Part shown: one piece after another, positions 16,248 through 24,686 of the stretch
Position numbering within the stretch: position 1 is the stretch's first letter
Layout: every line of letters starts with the position of its first letter
Source of the DNA: Flavobacterium enshiense DK69
GTDB taxonomy: Bacteria > Bacteroidota > Bacteroidia > Flavobacteriales > Flavobacteriaceae
NCBI RefSeq assembly: GCF_000498495.1
Contig: NZ_AVCS01000007.1
Span: 1-60,991, forward strand
DNA: 60,991 nucleotides
Reading direction: 5' to 3'
Notes under the pieces: model-generated
What the model was told of the DNA's origin: nothing
The model's input: the letters and a program-made list of their open reading frames with translations, nothing else
The model's database searches: none
Program-made: the position numbers and the translations under genes

Positions 16248-16301
16248 AACATTAATTGCGGAAAAACCACAATACTCACTTTTTTCTCGATACTACTTTT
16301 A
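16248..16301 (+). promoter_or_regulatory. Putative regulated promoter B: upstream element and -7 box
   Basis: AACATT (16248-16253), two bases, TTGCGGAAAAACCACAA (16256-16272) and TA precede the -7-like box TACTTTTA (16294-16301) by 19 bases. The repeat TTGCGG/CCACAA has one mismatch. Elements and spacings equal those of promoter A at 13176-13229. It drives the gene at 16385, directly after the response regulator. Confidence 0.6.
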
Positions 16302-16384
16302 CCACATCAAATTGCTGCAGAAAAATTTGAAGTAAAAAAAGTAAAAATTAGTTAATCTTTAAAAATTAAGAAAATTAAAAAATC

Positions 16385-16843
16385 ATGAAAAAATTAGTAT
16401 TTGGGTTTGTTGTTACAGTAATGTTTGCTTTGTCAGGAAATGCTCAAACCAATGCGGTGGGAGAAATTCTTACCTATTCTAAGGTAAATCCGAAGATTGT
16501 GATTTCAGGAAAATTACATAAACAAAATCCAAGAAAGGATGGAACTGATTGTTCGTGTATTGCCTGTTTTGGATTATGCGACTTGAACATTGTCGTTACA
16601 GTTGAAAGACAATCAAATTTAACCGTAGGAAGTCATGATTTAGTATTTCATGTGGTTGAAGATATTAAGCACGCTGAAGATATTATGTATATCGATGAAG
16701 ATCTAACAAGAAGTTATAATAATCAGAAGATCGTTATAAAGAAAGGTGAGTATAAATACGTTAAAGAACGTAAAGAGATTGATGTTAACGGAAAAAAAAT
16801 GACATCTTATGGCTATTCAATATTGAAAATTGAGGTGATATAA
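16385..16843 (+). CDS. Secreted Cys-rich small protein
   Basis: A 152-residue exported protein. The signal peptide ends at GNAQ (about 20/21). The mature N-terminal half holds a tight Cys cluster (Cys56, 58, 61, 65 in DCSCIACFGLC) that could bind metal or form disulfides. The C-terminal half has a KKGEY motif and ends in alternating hydrophobic strands. A second gene 3 kb on (19687) has the same plan: signal, Cys near GLGIC, and RKGKY toward the end, so they look like distant paralogues. It lies behind putative promoter B and is a likely target of the adjacent two-component system. Function unknown. Confidence 0.8.
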   Translation: MKKLVFGFVVTVMFALSGNAQTNAVGEILTYSKVNPKIVISGKLHKQNPRKDGTDCSCIACFGLCDLNIVVTVERQSNLTVGSHDLVFHVVEDIKHAEDIMYIDEDLTRSYNNQKIVIKKGEYKYVKERKEIDVNGKKMTSYGYSILKIEVI

Positions 16844-16969
16844 TTATAATAGATGAGACTGCCAGATAAGTCGATCATAGTCTGATAAATTGAAAATATG
16901 ATTAATGTTATAGAGTCAGTTTAGAATTATAGATTTATTTACTTTTCCGGCAGCCTCTTTGTTTTAGTC

Positions 16970-17692
16970 ATGAAAAAATTAATGCTATTTATTTTAATTG
17001 CAGTATCATGCAATAGCTGCAATCTGGCAAAAAGGTCAATACTTGGAATTGATACATCACCGGAATGGTTAATGGGTGAAGAACTTGTAAAAGAATTTGA
17101 TAAGAAAAAAATACCAATTGAGAATCGTTTTGTTTTGGATACTGTTTCTTATCGAAAATCATTGATTAAATACTATTCGCAAGAATTAAAAACAATGGAT
17201 TTATCTGATGCAAATGATTCTGTATATAAGTCGAAACTAAAAAAAATAGTAAAAGACGATTCCCAACCGGTCCAGGTTAGGTATTTCGATTCCAATTACA
17301 ATCAGATATTCAAAGTGGTAAATTGTTACGTTGATGATCCCATAACAATGAATTGGAATGTTAATAATTGCTTTGATGCTTTTCCTCCCAAAATTAATAT
17401 TGAAGATTTAAACAATGATCATAAAAAGTTGGATTTCTTTTTAGATCATATCTATACCATAGATGGAAAGAAAAGTACTTTGGAAACATTACCTAAAGCC
17501 GATTATTATGTCATTGTTTTTTGGAATTCATTTTTTAAAAGACCATCAAGAAAGCTTATTAAAACTTTAAAAGAATATGAAAATAAGCATAAAGGCAAAA
17601 GTACTTATGTTATGTATGTAAACAATCAGAATGAACAAATTTGGTCAAAAATCGATTCGACTCAAAAAAGAGAAATTTTAAGTCAATATTAG
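16970..17692 (+). CDS. Thioredoxin-fold-like lipoprotein lacking the CXXC
   Basis: A 240-residue predicted lipoprotein; Cys14 (IAVSC) or Cys17 (NSC) could be lipidated. The first 165 residues are not recognised. The C-terminal part (about 175-235) reads like the core of a thioredoxin fold: DYYVIVFWNSFFKRPSRK then KGKSTYVMYVNNQ. A CXXC would be expected after VFW and is replaced by NSFFKR. The gene at 19071 has a comparable C-terminus (DVTVFITWARYVG), also without Cys. If these are thioredoxin-like, they are not redox-active. Moderately confident of the coding status, low on the fold. Confidence 0.75.
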   Translation: MKKLMLFILIAVSCNSCNLAKRSILGIDTSPEWLMGEELVKEFDKKKIPIENRFVLDTVSYRKSLIKYYSQELKTMDLSDANDSVYKSKLKKIVKDDSQPVQVRYFDSNYNQIFKVVNCYVDDPITMNWNVNNCFDAFPPKINIEDLNNDHKKLDFFLDHIYTIDGKKSTLETLPKADYYVIVFWNSFFKRPSRKLIKTLKEYENKHKGKSTYVMYVNNQNEQIWSKIDSTQKREILSQY

Positions 17693-17761
17693 TTTAATAT
17701 CCTTTTTAGATAAATTTATAATTATATACAGGTTTTTCTGAGGTGAAAAGGAGTTAATCTT

Positions 17762-17789
17762 AACTGTAATTAACCAAAAAACGGCAATA
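17762..17789 (+). promoter_or_regulatory. Degenerate third copy of the A/B element
   Basis: AAC, TGT, AA, then TTAACCAAAAAACGGCAATA resembles the element at 16248-16274 with one extra base and several mismatches. It lies about 55 bases before the gene at 17844. No convincing -7 box sits at the right distance, so this is weak. Confidence 0.25.
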
Positions 17790-17843
17790 TGAACAACAGA
17801 GACAAAATAATGGCTACACTGTAGTAACGTTAAAAATGTTCTT

Positions 17844-19016
17844 ATGAAAAAAACACTAACTTTTTGTCTATTATTTGTATCCGTGCTGTCCTTTGCCACA
17901 GAGCGGATTGTAACCGGTGTGATAAAAGACGCCACGACATTGTTACCAATCGAGAGCGTATCTGTGAGTGTTGAAAATTCCAATCTGGGAACCATTTCCA
18001 ATTCAGAGGGAAAATTCAGGCTGGTATCTTCGGGTGATTTTAATACTATAAAATTCAGTCATCTCAATTATCAGATCTATACTCATGTATTGAAATCCGG
18101 CGAAATCGAATTTGAGGTCTTTTTGGAGCCAAGAACCTTTCAGCTTTCCGAAATTGTAGTCCGTTCCAAACCGGTGAAAGAACTGTTGTCAGATGCTGTT
18201 AAAAGTTCGAAAGAAAAATTGGAAAAATCAATTGTGCTCAATGCTTATTACAGGGAATTTGTGAAAGTCAATGAGGAGTATACCAGTTTTTCTGACGGAT
18301 TGCTGGATTACAACATAAAAAGAAAAAGCGGCGCATCTGACTTATATGTGAATCAGTGTCGGGCCGTAAAACTGACGGATGCACCTACGGACGAAAAGGA
18401 AAAGAAACGTGAGTCATTCTATCTTTACGATGTTAGGGATGCGGTTGCAGAAGCCTATAATTTTAAGAATATAAACCGTATTTTAAAAAGCAAAAGTTAT
18501 GACTTTGAGATTGAAACCAAAGCAGATGATAAAGGCAATTCGATTGAAATAGTAACCATCCTTCCCAAAGAAGATGTGGAAATACATTTGTATACAGGAA
18601 CGGTGGTGTTCGATACTAAGACCAAGCTGATTTTGGAAATGGATATCAGAAAATCACCCAAACATAAGATTTATGCCCTAGATGTCGATATTGTTTTTCT
18701 TCGTTTTAAAATATATGAAGAGGATAGAAAGGCCAGTTACAGAATTGATGGTGATAAGTATTTACTTGTTTATAATCAGAATAAGTTAAATGCATACATC
18801 AATTTTAAAGGGGATTTCGATGACACTTTCGAGTTTATGAGCGACATGGTGGTTTCGGATTACAAGGAAGGTGAATTCGACTTTGACCGAAGCAAAAGAC
18901 ATAAGGAGAGAAGTCTGTTCAGTGCCGGAAATCATTTTACTGAGGAATTCTGGAAAACCAAAAACAGTATACTGCTAAATGAAGAAGAAGAAAAGATTCT
19001 AAGTAAACTCAACTGA
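17844..19016 (+). CDS. Exported protein with carboxypeptidase-regulatory-like domain
   Basis: A 390-residue exported protein. After the signal peptide (ends SFAT) comes a carboxypeptidase-D regulatory-like beta domain (about 22-100: VTGVIKDATTLLPIESVSVSV, then GTISNSEGKFRL), then a linker motif LSEIVVRSK seen after such domains in TonB receptors and DUF5686-type proteins. The rest (about 115-390) is alpha/beta with no TonB plug or barrel; it includes LNAYYREF, a motif common after these domains in Bacteroidota. It appears to begin a tight run of four genes (17844-21293). Function unknown; an outer-membrane-associated periplasmic role is likely. Confidence 0.85.
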   Translation: MKKTLTFCLLFVSVLSFATERIVTGVIKDATTLLPIESVSVSVENSNLGTISNSEGKFRLVSSGDFNTIKFSHLNYQIYTHVLKSGEIEFEVFLEPRTFQLSEIVVRSKPVKELLSDAVKSSKEKLEKSIVLNAYYREFVKVNEEYTSFSDGLLDYNIKRKSGASDLYVNQCRAVKLTDAPTDEKEKKRESFYLYDVRDAVAEAYNFKNINRILKSKSYDFEIETKADDKGNSIEIVTILPKEDVEIHLYTGTVVFDTKTKLILEMDIRKSPKHKIYALDVDIVFLRFKIYEEDRKASYRIDGDKYLLVYNQNKLNAYINFKGDFDDTFEFMSDMVVSDYKEGEFDFDRSKRHKERSLFSAGNHFTEEFWKTKNSILLNEEEEKILSKLN

Positions 19017-19070
19017 TCTTCTTGTTTTTTTAATGTTTGATGCGATAGTACTATCGAAAAGTTTAGATAA

Positions 19071-19679
19071 ATGAAAAATGCCCTAAGTGCGACTGTCTTT
19101 TTACTGTCACTCGTCAGTTGTAAAACTGTTTTGTTAACAATAAAAGGGGTGAAAGGCCCAAAACTGGAAACCTATACTACCACTAAAAGATATTTGATAA
19201 AAAACAATATCGATACATCAAGGGTGGTTTACTATAAAAATTTAAATTCTTATGTATATGCAGCAAAGAAGAGGTATTTAAGTATTCCAAATGCTATGTT
19301 CTTTGATAAAGATGGGAATTTTGTTGACTATCGAAAAAATCCGTCAGATTGTAACGCAAAAGTAGAAGGATTCATAGAGGAACTAAGTGCCTTTAAGGAA
19401 GCCAAAAAAGATTCGACCAAAACCCTTTTTGAGTTAAAGAAGCTTTTGGCTAGCTCCAATAATAAAGCGCTAAATGAAGAACCAGCAGATGTAACTGTTT
19501 TTATCACATGGGCACGATATGTAGGTACTTTAAACAAAGAAAAAGCATTTGACTGGGTAAAGCTTTTGGAGGAAGCCAAACAAAAAGGTGTCAGCGTGAA
19601 TTATTATCTTTTAAATTCTGATTTTCAGGAAAACTGGAATATGACCAAAGAACAAAAAGAGGATTTAGGCCTTAATTAA
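19071..19679 (+). CDS. Lipoprotein, possible thioredoxin-like fold
   Basis: A 202-residue lipoprotein with lipobox LVSC (Cys17). The C-terminal half contains DVTVFITWARYVG and GVSVNYYLLNSDFQENW, parallel to the gene at 16970, again without the CXXC of true thioredoxins. It begins 54 bases after the 17844 gene and ends 7 bases before the next one, so it is co-transcribed. Function unknown. Confidence 0.78.
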   Translation: MKNALSATVFLLSLVSCKTVLLTIKGVKGPKLETYTTTKRYLIKNNIDTSRVVYYKNLNSYVYAAKKRYLSIPNAMFFDKDGNFVDYRKNPSDCNAKVEGFIEELSAFKEAKKDSTKTLFELKKLLASSNNKALNEEPADVTVFITWARYVGTLNKEKAFDWVKLLEEAKQKGVSVNYYLLNSDFQENWNMTKEQKEDLGLN

Positions 19680-19686
19680 CAATCCA

Positions 19687-20130
19687 ATGAAAAAGAACTA
19701 TTTGTGGGTAACTGTATTGTTGCCTGTACTTTCTTTTGCCCAAACTGAGGCAAAAGTAATCGAACTCGACATTCGAGGCAGAAGTTGTGTCGGCGGACTC
19801 GGGATCTGTTCTGCCATGTCGTCTGAAACCAACAAAACGAGCATGAAAAATTTTAATGTTACAAAGCAGTCTTTCAATTCGCTACTGATCCAAATAGAAA
19901 TCAGTAAGCTTACCGCAGAGGAACAAAAACTGTTTTTCGGGAAAGAGTATGCCAAAATAACACCAAATGAAACCCTGGAGTTTATCCAGGATGAGGATTT
20001 TAAATTTGACATGAACGCATTGCTTTATTTGGAGATGGATCCAAGGTATCCGATACTCAGAAAAGGAAAGTATCCCGTACAAATAAGTAAAGACTCTGTG
20101 AAAGTTACGCTTACCTTATCGGAAGGTTAA
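19687..20130 (+). CDS. Secreted small protein with GGLGIC motif
   Basis: A 147-residue exported protein with a signal peptide ending SFAQ. Two Cys residues flank a Gly-rich turn (Cys34 and Cys41 in SCVGGLGIC), and near the end comes ILRKGKYPVQIS followed by beta strands. The plan resembles the 16385 protein and a family of small exported Bacteroidota proteins I have seen but cannot name. It starts 7 bases after its upstream neighbour. Function unknown. Confidence 0.8.
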   Translation: MKKNYLWVTVLLPVLSFAQTEAKVIELDIRGRSCVGGLGICSAMSSETNKTSMKNFNVTKQSFNSLLIQIEISKLTAEEQKLFFGKEYAKITPNETLEFIQDEDFKFDMNALLYLEMDPRYPILRKGKYPVQISKDSVKVTLTLSEG

Positions 20131-20147
20131 AAGCAAAAGTTGTTTCC

Positions 20148-21293
20148 ATGAAAAAAATACATTACCAATTCGTTCTTCTGCTGTGTTTGTTAACGCAGCA
20201 ACTAGAGTCTCACAATCTGTTTGAAAATTTAAAAGAGCCTAACGAGTTAATTACCGAGATGGCAATCGAATTACAATATGTAAGGGATCAGCATCAAAAC
20301 CGATATTGGAAGTATAGCGAACAGTTGACAATCGTTACCAAAAAGATGGTGTCAGAAACGAATCTGGAACGAAAAATGGATCTTTTAATTAAGAAAGACG
20401 AAATCAGGGAACAACTTCTTCTTCTGAAGAATGAAACCAATAATGAAATATCCAAAATACGCTATTTAAAAGGGCTTCAGATTATTAAAACCTTATACGA
20501 AAAGGTATTGAGCCTGGACCATCATTTCGCTTCTGTACGAACACTCAATGAAATCAATAAAATAGCAAACCCCAATCAGTACCCGGAATACAGCAAGTTA
20601 AAAGAAGTAGTAAACGCCAAAAAAGATAAGAAAACAAGCCTTGATTTAACTTCTGTATTGGGTACTAATCCCATTGTTTCCGTGGTGGAGACGTTCACGA
20701 ATATGCTAACGTCCACCCTGACAAAAAGCGAAAAAGAAAAAAGTATGGCCGATGTAGAATGCATTCTGGATTTTACCCTGCGGATGCAAAACGACCTCAA
20801 TACCATTTATTTTGAAACAGCTTTCCTTCAAACCAGTAACGATAAAATCAAACAGGAAATCGAATTGCTTTTTAAGGATTACACCAAGCCCATCGGGTAC
20901 ATTGCATCGCTAGACAATTGCAGGACCAACGACGACTGGGAATCCATCACCCAAAAAATGGAAGACTACCTGTCAAAGATGAAAATTGCCACTGGGAATG
21001 CGCAGTACAAAATGCAGGTCAATATCGAGTTTCCTATCGACAGGTTGTTGCAGTTCATAGCGCAATATAATAATTTCATCGATCAGGGCGGAAAATTTTA
21101 CGAAAAATTCAAAATCATCCTCAATAGCTACGAGAACGAAAAACAATGCGAAACCAAACTGCCGTTGGAATATAAAAAACTCAAATCCGATGTCGATGTG
21201 GCGATCAACAAATTCAATGTCGCCTACAAACCGGTGGAAGTCAACGGCACCAAAATGAAGGAAATATTATACGGACTCAACGAATTTGATTAA
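20148..21293 (+). CDS. Exported helical/coiled-coil protein
   Basis: A 381-residue protein with an N-terminal hydrophobic stretch (to about residue 20) that looks like a cleavable signal. The rest is strongly helical with charged heptad-like segments (for example KMDLLIKKDEIREQLLLLKNE and NDKIKQEIELLFKDY, both within 25-265). No catalytic motif seen. It is the last gene of the run starting at 17844 and converges on the AlbA_2 gene at 21359. No family recognised. Confidence 0.8.
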   Translation: MKKIHYQFVLLLCLLTQQLESHNLFENLKEPNELITEMAIELQYVRDQHQNRYWKYSEQLTIVTKKMVSETNLERKMDLLIKKDEIREQLLLLKNETNNEISKIRYLKGLQIIKTLYEKVLSLDHHFASVRTLNEINKIANPNQYPEYSKLKEVVNAKKDKKTSLDLTSVLGTNPIVSVVETFTNMLTSTLTKSEKEKSMADVECILDFTLRMQNDLNTIYFETAFLQTSNDKIKQEIELLFKDYTKPIGYIASLDNCRTNDDWESITQKMEDYLSKMKIATGNAQYKMQVNIEFPIDRLLQFIAQYNNFIDQGGKFYEKFKIILNSYENEKQCETKLPLEYKKLKSDVDVAINKFNVAYKPVEVNGTKMKEILYGLNEFD

Positions 21294-21358
21294 ATGCTGA
21301 AAATTGTAGCCGAGCTGATCCTTTGGATGTTTAGGATCATCACCGAAAATCTGATTTC

Positions 21359-22516
21359 CTAATTGTATTTCATTTTCCGTAAAATGCGCATCACTTCCTT
21401 AAAGGAAACGTAGGCCGCGGGATTGTTATAGGTCTTCAGAAGCAGTTTGGCATCAATCAGTTTTTGTTTGGCATCCTGAAAACCGTTGAGGTAGCAAATC
21501 ATCAGTATGGCGGGAAGGTTTTCCAGATCCTTCTCTTCCCGGGCAGTTAATGTCAGCCCTTTTTCGAGTTTGCTCACCAGAGCAAGATTGGAATTGTAAA
21601 TATGGAACAGCATTTTACGGTTGTACTCCGGAGGTTCAAACAACATTTTGGTTTCCATCTTGTAGTACCCGTTTTCATAAAAGTGAAGCGTTACCTTTTC
21701 CAGCGGATAATAACTCGTTTTGTCGTTAAGTCCTAATGGGACATACTCGGTAATCGTAAAAGCATTCTCAGAATATTCCACCGTCACTTCATCCAGAGCC
21801 GAATAAAAAAGTTTGACCTGTTCGTTGATCAGTTCGATGTCTACACGGGAGTAAAACGTTTTATCGCGCAGTTTTTTCTTGTTCCCTGCCCAACACACTA
21901 CAAATAGCTCTTTAAAGACTTTATATTTCGGGCTCATGTCCGGATGACGGTTGTTGATGAAGTCAATCACGCCCTCCAACGTATGCGCAATGCTGTTGTG
22001 TGAATTGTTTTCGATGCTGATAACCGTTTCGGCATTCAAATTCTTCGTTTTAATCGACATCGAAACTTCCGATACGGTCTCCACAGGCATAGTCGAACTT
22101 CCCCGTCTCATGAAAATGCTTTTGGCGACAATGGTATGAATGCCTTTTTTAAAAGAAGAAATTTTATTGTTGGGTTTGATGGTTACCAATCCGACAACCT
22201 TGTCTTTCGGAAGATTCGGAAATGGCACATTCTCATATTGGATTTTCGGCGCATTGTCCAAGTAGGCATTCACCAGGTTCTGAATGCGGCTGTCGTCAAA
22301 GAAATCGTCCCCTAGAATCTCATTGTCCTGGTCTTCAACCCCAACAACAATATAGGAATTGTTCAGTGGATTGGAATTGGAAAGCGCACAAATGTGTTTT
22401 AAGAACTTGGCCTTCCCTTCTTTGGTGTGTAGGTTAAGCTGTCTTTTTTTGTCATAAAAAGTGCTTTCGTCACTGTGGGCGAGCAAATTTTTTATAAGAA
22501 GACGCTTATTGATCAT
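21359..22516 (-). CDS. AlbA_2/Schlafen-like ATP-binding protein
   Basis: A 385-residue cytoplasmic protein from the ATG at 22516 (the frame is open from a TTG at 22540). The N-terminal 130 residues look like an AlbA_2 (Schlafen AlbA-like, old DUF4) domain: KEGKAKFLKHICALSNSN, then SYIVVGVEDQDNEILGDDFFD and PKDKVVGLVTIKP, then FMRRGSSTMP. The remainder is unrecognised. Proteins with this domain are often annotated as transcriptional regulators or ATP-binding proteins and some occur in defence loci; neither role is shown here. It is monocistronic and convergent with the preceding run. Confidence 0.82.
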   Translation of the reverse strand: MINKRLLIKNLLAHSDESTFYDKKRQLNLHTKEGKAKFLKHICALSNSNPLNNSYIVVGVEDQDNEILGDDFFDDSRIQNLVNAYLDNAPKIQYENVPFPNLPKDKVVGLVTIKPNNKISSFKKGIHTIVAKSIFMRRGSSTMPVETVSEVSMSIKTKNLNAETVISIENNSHNSIAHTLEGVIDFINNRHPDMSPKYKVFKELFVVCWAGNKKKLRDKTFYSRVDIELINEQVKLFYSALDEVTVEYSENAFTITEYVPLGLNDKTSYYPLEKVTLHFYENGYYKMETKMLFEPPEYNRKMLFHIYNSNLALVSKLEKGLTLTAREEKDLENLPAILMICYLNGFQDAKQKLIDAKLLLKTYNNPAAYVSFKEVMRILRKMKYN

Positions 22517-22560
22517 CCTGAGAAATGTTTCGGTTTGCAATACAAAGTTTATATAAAGTT

Positions 22561-22579
22561 CGTTAAAATTTTGTTAACG
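22561..22579. promoter_or_regulatory. Inverted repeat in a divergent intergenic gap
   Basis: CGTTAA (22561-22566), seven bases, TTAACG (22574-22579): a perfect 6-bp inverted repeat midway between the divergent genes at 22516 and 22649. It is placed like an operator. No regulator can be named. Confidence 0.35.
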
Positions 22580-22648
22580 TTTATAAGATAATAGTAAAAG
22601 AAACGTTGTGAAATTAATACCCAAAAAAATAACCTAAAAGAGTTACTT

Positions 22649-23443
22649 ATGAAAATCTTAAAAAACTGCATGCTGGCATTTTTTACAATGGCCTGCATAT
22701 CTGCTTTACTGGTAAGCTGCAATGACAATGATGATTCCCAGGTTTCGGGAACTTCGAAAATTACGGTTCGCATGACCGATGCTCCTGGTGACTACGACGA
22801 AGTCAACGTTGAGGTAGTCGATGTGGAGATTAAATCCCCTGAGGGTGGGTGGATGAGTATTGGTAATAATCCAGGTGTTTACAACCTATTGGATTTGACC
22901 GGAGGCGTTAGTGTAATCTTGGCCGATAGTATTGTGCCATCGGGACATTTGGGCCAGATGCGCCTAATCTTAGGTCAGAACAATACTGTTGTGAAAGACG
23001 GTGTAAGTTATCCTTTACGAACTCCAAGCGCACAACAATCCGGATTGAAACTGCAGATCAACCAAACATTGGAACCGGATTTTACTTATAATTTCCTATT
23101 GGATTTCGACGTGCAACATTCTGTTGTGGTTGAAGCTGGAAATTCAGGAAATTATAACCTGCACCCTGTAATCAGAGTAACAACAGAAGCAGCATCGGGC
23201 GCAATCAAGGGAACGGTAGAGCCAATCGATGTGCCAACAGAAGCTTCGGTTATGGTTAACGGCGTTTTGGTTACTGCAAATACTGACGATTTGGGTGTGT
23301 TCCAGTTAAACGGAATCCCTTCCGGAACTTATGCGGTAACTTTAACACCGGATCCTGCTTCTGGTCATCCCGTTTTGGTTGTTGATAATGTTGTTGTTGT
23401 AAACGGGCAAATTACCAACATGGGAACCATTGCACTGCCATAA
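22649..23443 (+). CDS. DUF4382 lipoprotein
   Basis: A 264-residue lipoprotein with a lipobox at LLVSC (Cys24) followed by NDNDD, an acidic surface-export-like signal. Residues about 35-185 match DUF4382: TVRMTDAPGDYDEVNVEVVDVEI, then LLDLTGGVSVILADSIVPSGHLGQMRLIL, and the LHPVIRV end. A short carboxypeptidase-regulatory-like domain follows (about 190-264: GAIKGTVEPIDVPTEASV, then GIPSGTYAVTLTP). Function of DUF4382 is unknown. The gene is monocistronic, with a terminator at 23469-23505. Confidence 0.9.
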   Translation: MKILKNCMLAFFTMACISALLVSCNDNDDSQVSGTSKITVRMTDAPGDYDEVNVEVVDVEIKSPEGGWMSIGNNPGVYNLLDLTGGVSVILADSIVPSGHLGQMRLILGQNNTVVKDGVSYPLRTPSAQQSGLKLQINQTLEPDFTYNFLLDFDVQHSVVVEAGNSGNYNLHPVIRVTTEAASGAIKGTVEPIDVPTEASVMVNGVLVTANTDDLGVFQLNGIPSGTYAVTLTPDPASGHPVLVVDNVVVVNGQITNMGTIALP

Positions 23444-23468
23444 GTTAACAATAAATATAAATTTTATT

Positions 23469-23505
23469 AAAAGACAGCCAAAACCATGGTTGTCTTTTGT
23501 TTTTT
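23469..23505 (+). terminator. Terminator after the DUF4382 gene
   Basis: AAAAGACAGCCA (23469-23480) pairs with 23487-23498 (one G-U pair) around a 6-base loop, then GTTTTTT. Confidence 0.85.
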
Positions 23506-23596
23506 AACCAATCATTAACAACTTAACAGCAAATTAATTTTCAATTTGCACTGTCAAAATATCTTATTAATTTCACGGCTCAAAAAACACACACAA

Positions 23597-24601
23597 ATGG
23601 AAGATACGACAGCTACTATGGACATTAGGGCAATTAATGAAAAAATAGAGAGAGAAAGTGCTTTTATTGACCTTCTGACAATGGAAATGAACAAGGTAAT
23701 CGTTGGTCAGAAAACCATGATCGAACGTTTACTTATCGGTCTATTGGCTCAGGGGCATATTCTTTTGGAAGGTGTTCCCGGATTGGCGAAAACTCTAGCC
23801 ATCAATACTCTTTCTCAAGCAGTTCACGGTACCTTCAGCAGAATCCAGTTTACTCCGGATTTACTTCCTGCCGATGTGGTGGGAACCATGATTTATAATA
23901 TGAAAGTGAATGACTTTTCCATTAAGAAAGGTCCTATTTTCGCCAACTTCGTTCTTGCCGATGAGATTAACCGCGCTCCGGCCAAAGTACAGTCGGCGCT
24001 GTTGGAAGCCATGCAGGAAAAACAGGTGACCATCGGAGACGAAACCTTCAAATTAGACAGGCCGTTTTTGGTAATGGCTACTCAAAACCCGGTAGAGCAA
24101 GAAGGAACTTATCCGTTACCGGAAGCTCAGGTAGACCGTTTCATGCTGAAAGTCGTTATCGATTACCCTAAAATGGAAGACGAGCGCTCTGTTATCCGTC
24201 AAAACCTGAACGGCGGATTTGAAAAAGTGAGCCAAGTGGTTTCCTTAGAGCAGATCTTACGTGCGCAGCAAGCTGTTCGTGAGGTGTACATGGACGAAAA
24301 AATAGAGAAATACATCTTAGATATAATTTTCGCAACGCGTTACCCTGAAAAATATAAATTAGCCGATCTGAAACCATTAATCAGTTTCGGAGCTTCGCCT
24401 CGTGGAAGTATCAACCTGGCATTGGCGGCAAAATGTTATGCGTTTATCAGACGACGTGGGTATGTAATTCCGGAGGATGTTCGCGCCGTAGTACACGATG
24501 TGTTACGTCACCGTATCGGAATTACGTATGAGGCTGAGGCTGAAAACGTTACTTCAGTAGACATCATCAACAAAATCGTTAACGAGGTTGAAGTGCCTTA
24601 A
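23597..24601 (+). CDS. moxR: MoxR-type AAA+ ATPase
   Basis: A 334-residue AAA+ ATPase from the ATG at 23597; the frame is open from a TTG at 23546 but that lies in the promoter region (TTG 23546-23548, 19 bases, TAATTTCA 23568-23575). Walker A GVPGLAKT (59-66), Walker B VLADEINRAP, sensor 1 ATQNPVEQEGTYPLPEAQVDRF and a lid domain at the C-terminus are present. MoxR proteins act as chaperone-like ATPases with VWA-domain partners, which here are BatA and BatB downstream. First gene of the Bat operon. Confidence 0.95.
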   Translation: MEDTTATMDIRAINEKIERESAFIDLLTMEMNKVIVGQKTMIERLLIGLLAQGHILLEGVPGLAKTLAINTLSQAVHGTFSRIQFTPDLLPADVVGTMIYNMKVNDFSIKKGPIFANFVLADEINRAPAKVQSALLEAMQEKQVTIGDETFKLDRPFLVMATQNPVEQEGTYPLPEAQVDRFMLKVVIDYPKMEDERSVIRQNLNGGFEKVSQVVSLEQILRAQQAVREVYMDEKIEKYILDIIFATRYPEKYKLADLKPLISFGASPRGSINLALAAKCYAFIRRRGYVIPEDVRAVVHDVLRHRIGITYEAEAENVTSVDIINKIVNEVEVP

Positions 24602-24686
24602 TTTCAGACTGCAGTAAGCAGATTTCAGTAGCCAGTTTTGAACTTAGGCCTGAAATCTTCATTCTGCATTCTGCATCCTGAAAAAT
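24602..24686. repeat. Intergenic run of degenerate short words (CAGT/CTGCATT type)
   Basis: The 85-base gap is built from imperfect repeats such as CAGTAAGCAGATTTCAGTAG and CATTCTGCATTCTGCATCCTG. Similar word-like gaps occur at 32668-32688, 33749-33820, 46262-46285, 46864-46905, 47828-47854 and 55477-55504. Function unknown. Confidence 0.5.
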
